12,354 nucleotides of DNA from Acidobacteriota bacterium (GTDB lineage: Bacteria > Acidobacteriota > Terriglobia > Acidoferrales > 2-02-FULL-67-57). Positions 8,879 to 12,354 of this stretch are shown here, in pieces. The stretch is taken from assembly GCA_016210895.1 (NCBI GenBank), contig JACQTG010000115.1:1-12354 (forward strand), written 5' to 3'. Every line of letters begins with the position of its first letter. Within the stretch, counting starts at the first letter, position 1. The notes beneath the pieces were generated by a model. The model searched no databases. It was not told the DNA's origin and was given only the letters and a program-made list of their open reading frames with translations. The position numbers and the translations under genes are program-made.

Positions 8879-9226
8879 TCAAAACAATGGTTTCAACAGC
8901 CAATAGGCCCCGGGAACAATCAGCAAGAGGAACAACCCCATGACTCCGTAAAACAACTTTCGGTGATAGACGCCCCATTCGGGGTAGAAGTCCACCAGCG
9001 TGATGCGTATGCCGTTTAACGCATGATAGAGCACAGCGGCGGCTAAGCCGACTTCGCCCACGCGAAAGGCAGGGTGGCGGTAGAGCACGACCACAGCGTT
9101 GTATAACCGCGGTCCAAAGACAATCAACGCTGTGTCCAGGATGTGGAGCAGAAGGAAGAGCAGAACCGCGACGCCTGTGACACGATGCAGGATCCAGGCC
9201 CAGTGTCCCGCGCCACCTCGATACAT
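8879..9226 (-). CDS. sdhC: Succinate dehydrogenase cytochrome b subunit SdhC
   Basis: A 115-residue three-helix membrane anchor. It begins MYRGGAGHWAWILHRVTG, the usual SdhC opening in which the HR of ILHR matches E. coli SdhC. H28 in LLLHILD (helix 1) and H68 in YHALNGIRITLVDF (helix 2) are candidate haem ligands; H68 corresponds to E. coli SdhC H84. A last hydrophobic segment lies at about 92-112. The frame is open up to a possible start at 9460, but the extra 78 residues are arginine-rich and unlike SdhC. The ATG at 9226 has GGGAG (9234-9238 on this strand) seven bases upstream, so I use that start. It is the first gene of the sdhCDAB run, with a candidate promoter about 70 bases upstream. 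Confidence 0.9.
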   Translation of the reverse strand: MYRGGAGHWAWILHRVTGVAVLLFLLLHILDTALIVFGPRLYNAVVVLYRHPAFRVGEVGLAAAVLYHALNGIRITLVDFYPEWGVYHRKLFYGVMGLFLLLIVPGAYWLLKPLF

Positions 9227-9296
9227 CGCTCTTCTCCCGGTACGAAAACCTGACCGCGCACTCCGAATGCACGGCCTTCTTCCGCGCAGGCAGGCT

Positions 9297-9325
9297 ATCC
9301 TATAGGAGCGTTCTACTTCTGGCAA
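9297..9325 (-). promoter_or_regulatory. Candidate sigma70-type promoter for the sdh run
   Basis: Read on the - strand, TTGCCA (9320-9325) and TAGGAT (9297-9302) are separated by exactly 17 bases, with 5 of 6 and 4 of 6 matches to the consensus boxes. Transcription would start near 9290 and give a leader of about 65 bases before sdhC. The -10 box overlaps a perfect 10-base palindrome (9298-9307). Acidobacterial promoters are poorly characterised and a match of this quality can arise by chance, so this is a candidate only. Confidence 0.35.
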
Positions 9326-9484
9326 TCCCTGCAATTCACCCTTGATTTCCCGCCGAAAATCGGGTTTGATGACCGCAATAGACTCAACTCGGGACAACGG
9401 GGAGATTCCGCTCGGGTCACAGGGCCGAAAGGGTTGCCGTGCCAGAATGATATGAGGCACGTACCCGGGCGAAGAAGGAGTCGT

Positions 9485-10000
9485 ATGAACGGGAGCCAGG
9501 GTCTTTCTTATGTCGGAGGAGTGCTGGCTGCGCTCTTGCTGAGTCTAGCCGGAACCGCATATGGCCAAGAAAAACCAGTGGAGGAAGCCAAACCTAAGAG
9601 CAATTGCAACGCCTACCACGTCGACAACGCAAACAACCGGGTGTACTTCAATGCGCCGGAGCCGTGGATTGCCATTCCCACCCCTGCCGAACGCAGCCAG
9701 CTTCGCGTGCAAGGCGAGCTAGGCCAGCTGTTTGTGATGCAGAATTGCGACACGCCGGACCTGATCGCCAAGATCCCCGTCTTGGGGAAACCGGAGTCGG
9801 AGAGCGGGAAACCGGAGCCGGCGAGCGGTTCCGACTCCACTGTGACGGAGATTGCTTCCGGACAACCCGTGCTGGTCCTGGAACAGCGGGGTGATTGGTA
9901 CCGCGTCAAGGGGCGGCCGGTTAGCGTGGGCGCAGTGGTGCTGTGGGCTGGCGAGGGCTGGGTGAAAACAGACAAGAAGACAATTCTGGTGAAGTACTAG
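9485..10000 (+). CDS. Exported SH3-like domain protein of unknown function
   Basis: The 171-residue product begins with a clear signal peptide (hydrophobic core about 10-24, cleavage probably after AYGQ or nearby) and should be periplasmic or surface exposed. The mature N-terminal half has two cysteines (in SNCNAY and QNCDTP) that could form a disulfide and no family I recognise. A tandem heptapeptide GKPESES/GKPEPAS, encoded by a 21-base repeat at 9785-9826, forms a linker. The end resembles a bacterial SH3 domain (VLVLEQRGDWYRVKG followed by GEGWVKTD), a fold that often binds peptidoglycan or peptides. The start at 9485 is chosen because AAGGAG (9475-9480) precedes it and the signal peptide begins there. 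The longer frame from 9434 adds an arginine-rich stretch unlike an export signal. It is divergent from sdhC, and the dipeptidase follows 87 bases downstream. Confidence 0.75.
   Translation: MNGSQGLSYVGGVLAALLLSLAGTAYGQEKPVEEAKPKSNCNAYHVDNANNRVYFNAPEPWIAIPTPAERSQLRVQGELGQLFVMQNCDTPDLIAKIPVLGKPESESGKPEPASGSDSTVTEIASGQPVLVLEQRGDWYRVKGRPVSVGAVVLWAGEGWVKTDKKTILVKY
9785..9826 (+). repeat. In-frame 21-base tandem duplication
   Basis: Units 9785-9805 and 9806-9826 are directly adjacent and differ at only 2 of 21 positions. They encode GKPESES and GKPEPAS in the linker before the SH3-like domain of the exported protein. As the unit is a multiple of three, copy changes would lengthen or shorten the linker without breaking the frame. 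Confidence 0.85.
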
Positions 10001-10021
10001 GCGGCCCACGACGCTATACCC

Positions 10022-10054
10022 AGGCAGGGGTGAACCGGACCCACAGCCCTGCCT
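10022..10054. repeat. Inverted repeat between the SH3-protein and dipeptidase genes
   Basis: AGGCAGGG (10022-10029) and CCCTGCCT (10047-10054) are perfect 8-base inverted copies around a 17-base spacer, starting 22 bases after the SH3-protein stop. The RNA could form a GC-rich hairpin. No run of T follows, so it is not a standard intrinsic terminator. An attenuating hairpin, a processing site or a 3'-end stabiliser are possible. Confidence 0.45.
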
Positions 10055-10087
10055 TCACTCCACCATTTGCCTGCGTTGAGGTGCAGC

Positions 10088-11305
10088 GTGACACGACCCC
10101 GTGGCAGATTTCTTCTTAGTGCACTACTTCCCTTTGCTCTTGCTCTGGCTGTGCTGGCTGCGGGTGATGTCACTCCCCGAGCCTCGCAGTTGCACCGGGC
10201 CGCCCTTGTCGTTGATCTTCACATCGACACCCCGCAGCGGCTCCTCGACGAAGAGTTCGATCTGGGCGCACGCGACACGCATGGCCACGCGGATATCCCG
10301 CGAATGAAAGCAGGTGGCCTGGACGCCGGCTTTATGTCCATCTACGTGGACATGCGGCGCTACGAGGGCGAGGCCGCCACGAAGCGTGCTTTGCAGTTGA
10401 TCGACACCGTCTACCAGCAGGCCGAACGTCACCCCAACGAACTCATGCTGGCCACGACCGCGGCCGACATCCGCCGGGCTCACGAGGAAGGCAAGATCGC
10501 ACTCCTGATGGGTATGGAAGGAGGCACACCCATTGCCGACGACCTCCACTTGCTGCGGGATTTCCACCGCCTGGGCGTGCGCTACATGACCCTGACGCAC
10601 TCGCTCAACAACAACTGGGCTGACTCTTCTACCGACGAGCCCCGCCACAACGGCCTGACCGAGTTTGGCCGAGACGTGGTGCGGGAGATGAACCGGCTGG
10701 GGATGCTGGTGGACATCTCGCACGTCTCTGACAAGGCCTTCTACGACACCCTGGAAGTCACCCAAGCCCCCGTCATCGCCTCGCATTCCTCCGCCCGCGC
10801 CCTCTGCGACGTGTCCCGCAACATGTCCGACGACATGATTCGCGCGCTGGCCAAGAACGGCGGTGTCATCCACATCAACTACCACATCGGCTTCCTGGAC
10901 CAGAATTTCGCCGATGCCTACCGCCACGTGGCGGGAGAGTTCCGCGCGCGCGACCGTGCCCTGGAGGAACAATACAAGGACAACCCCAAGGGCCTGCTGG
11001 CAGCGAGGGAGGAGTCGGAGCGGGAGTTGCGAGCCCAACTGCCGCGCGTCTCCTGGGAACGCATCCTTGAACACATTGACTACGTGGTGAAGCTCGTTGG
11101 AGTGGACCATGTTGGACTGGGCTCGGACTTCGACGGCGCCTGGATGCCGGAGGGAATGGACGACACCAGCCATCTGCCACGCTTGACCCAGGCGTTGCTC
11201 GACCGCGGCTACAGCGAGGCCGACATCAAAAAGATCCTTGGCGGAAACACCCTGCGGGTTACGGAAGAAGCTGAGCGCGTGGCCTCCCGTCTACGTCGTC
11301 CCTAA
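10088..11305 (+). CDS. Membrane dipeptidase (renal dipeptidase, peptidase family M19), exported
   Basis: A zinc-dependent dipeptidase of the amidohydrolase fold. The 405-residue form starts at GTG 10088 with GAGG (10078-10081) six bases upstream; a TTG at 10067 would add seven residues but has no good Shine-Dalgarno. The signal peptide has its hydrophobic core at about 8-26. The binuclear zinc site is complete: H45 and D47 in DLHIDTP, the bridging E144 in GMEGG, H212 in DISHVSD, H233 in ASHSSARA and D347 in GLGSDFDG. NGGVIHINY (257-265) is another typical family stretch. M19 enzymes cleave varied dipeptides, including those with D-residues at the second position, so the role could be peptide salvage or turnover of peptidoglycan fragments; the sequence does not decide. 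It lies between two other exported proteins on the same strand. Confidence 0.93.
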   Translation: MTRPRGRFLLSALLPFALALAVLAAGDVTPRASQLHRAALVVDLHIDTPQRLLDEEFDLGARDTHGHADIPRMKAGGLDAGFMSIYVDMRRYEGEAATKRALQLIDTVYQQAERHPNELMLATTAADIRRAHEEGKIALLMGMEGGTPIADDLHLLRDFHRLGVRYMTLTHSLNNNWADSSTDEPRHNGLTEFGRDVVREMNRLGMLVDISHVSDKAFYDTLEVTQAPVIASHSSARALCDVSRNMSDDMIRALAKNGGVIHINYHIGFLDQNFADAYRHVAGEFRARDRALEEQYKDNPKGLLAAREESERELRAQLPRVSWERILEHIDYVVKLVGVDHVGLGSDFDGAWMPEGMDDTSHLPRLTQALLDRGYSEADIKKILGGNTLRVTEEAERVASRLRRP

Positions 11306-11390
11306 ACCCGCTGCCACGCAGGCACGTGGGTTGCCAGCCTGAGTTGAATCGGTTAGGCTACCTCCCGCATTTCATCTTCTGGGAGTTACT

Positions 11391-12023
11391 ATGCGAAAAC
11401 AACTCTGCCTGTCCCTCGCCGTTGCCTTCTTTGCTGCGGCCGGACTGGCCGCACAGGAGAAACCCGTGCCTGAACTCGAGCGCGACCCCGGCCTCTATGC
11501 CACGCTGGAAACCTCGATGGGAAAGATTGTCATCTATCTCTTCGAGCAAGCGACGCCGAAGACGGTGGAAAACTTCGTCGGGCTGGCAACCGGCAAGAAA
11601 GCTTGGACGCATCCGCGCACGGGCCAGCGCATGGAGAACAAGCCCTACTTCGATGGGGCCATCTTCCACCGCGTGATTCCGGATTTCATGATTCAGACCG
11701 GCGACCCACTTGGCACCGGCACCGGCGGACCCGGCTACACGATTCCCGATGAGTTTCAGCCCAACCTGAAGTTCGATCGGCCCGGTCGGCTGGGGATGGC
11801 CAATATCGGTCAGCCCAACACCGGCGGCGCGCAGTTCTTCATCACCCACCGCGCCACGAGCTGGCTGAACGGCAAGCACACCATCTTCGGCCAGGTGGTA
11901 GAGGGCCAGGACGTCGTGAACGCCATCGGCAAGGTTCCACGCGACGCCAACGACAAGCCGCGCCAGCCAGTGGTCATTCACAAAGTGACAATCGAGCGCG
12001 TCGAGGCCCCAGCGGAACCCTAG
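11391..12023 (+). CDS. Periplasmic cyclophilin-type peptidylprolyl cis-trans isomerase
   Basis: Catalyses cis-trans isomerisation at Xaa-Pro bonds and would assist folding of exported proteins. The 210-residue product has a signal peptide (core about 6-20, ending AAQ) followed by a full cyclophilin domain. Active-site residues equivalent to those of human CypA are all present: R94 and F99 in FHRVIPDFM, Q102, Q148 and F150 in GAQFF, W158, L159 and H163 in SWLNGKH. Retention of the Trp is notable, since it is the cyclosporin contact in CypA and is absent from many bacterial homologues. A loop of about 20 residues rich in charge (68-88) precedes the FHR motif, common in the environmental bacterial forms I know. 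The ATG at 11391 has GGGAG (11381-11385) five bases upstream. It faces mdh across 17 bases. Confidence 0.94.
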   Translation: MRKQLCLSLAVAFFAAAGLAAQEKPVPELERDPGLYATLETSMGKIVIYLFEQATPKTVENFVGLATGKKAWTHPRTGQRMENKPYFDGAIFHRVIPDFMIQTGDPLGTGTGGPGYTIPDEFQPNLKFDRPGRLGMANIGQPNTGGAQFFITHRATSWLNGKHTIFGQVVEGQDVVNAIGKVPRDANDKPRQPVVIHKVTIERVEAPAEP

Positions 12024-12040
12024 AGCAGAGTTAGCCGGCG

Positions 12041-12354
<314 letters not shown>

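Noticed and set aside
8601..9272. 223-residue open frame on the - strand over sdhC/sdhD in another frame
   Set aside because: SdhC and SdhD in the accepted frames have haem motifs and membrane segments. This frame is arginine-rich and spans both genes without sense.
9342..9400. Promoter boxes on the + strand for the SH3 gene (TTGATT and TTGATG hexamers)
   Set aside because: No -10-like hexamer lies 16-18 bases downstream of either.
9227..9460. N-terminal extension of SdhC to a start at 9460
   Set aside because: The extra 78 residues are polar and arginine-rich, the family begins at about MYRGG, and a good Shine-Dalgarno precedes the ATG at 9226.
10124..11173. 349-residue open frame on the - strand opposite the dipeptidase
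   Set aside because: The M19 protein on the + strand has every zinc ligand. The antisense frame is valine/histidine/glycine-rich shadow sequence.
11305..11332. Hairpin CCACG-CAGGCA-CGTGG just after the dipeptidase stop as a terminator
   Set aside because: The stem is only five bases, the competing outer pairing AACCC/GGGTT uses the same bases, and no T-run follows.

Overview
This looks like an ordinary chromosomal segment of a GC-rich, Gram-negative-type bacterium, most likely an acidobacterium. That placement is inferred from the style of the TonB C-terminal domain, the secreted cyclophilin and the many exported proteins; there is no rRNA or marker gene to prove it. I see no tRNA, rRNA, CRISPR array, insertion sequence or phage gene, and nothing that I would call a new defence or mobile system. 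The interest lies in gene arrangement and in details of known families.

Layout. On the + strand: a TonB C-terminal-domain gene that appears frameshifted in a C7 tract and whose start lies outside the window (2-479), a PolX-type DNA polymerase (506-2236) and an inositol-3-phosphate synthase (2340-3656). Facing them on the - strand is a run of six genes, read from right to left: sdhC, sdhD, sdhA, sdhB, a stand-alone GAF-domain protein and a secreted CpdB-like nucleotidase (9226 down to 3673). On the + strand again come three exported proteins: an SH3-like protein (9485-10000), an M19 membrane dipeptidase (10088-11305) and a periplasmic cyclophilin (11391-12023). The window ends inside malate dehydrogenase on the - strand (12041 to beyond 12354).

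How the genes fit together. SdhCDAB is succinate:quinone oxidoreductase (complex II) and mdh supplies another TCA-cycle step nearby. The two membrane anchors share the same motif spacing and each has two candidate haem-ligand histidines, which suggests a di-haem enzyme. The GAF gene and the nucleotidase overlap by ATGA and probably belong to the end of the sdh transcript. The 258-base divergent region 9227-9484 holds a plausible promoter for the sdh run. The SH3, dipeptidase and cyclophilin proteins all carry signal peptides and point to cell-envelope work, but their spacing of about 85 bases leaves open whether they are co-transcribed.

Several starts needed choosing. GTG is used for ino1, sdhA, sdhD and probably the dipeptidase. 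Shine-Dalgarno placement moved the sdhC, SH3-protein and dipeptidase starts downstream of the longest possible open frame. The CpdB start was moved on the strength of the ATGA overlap.
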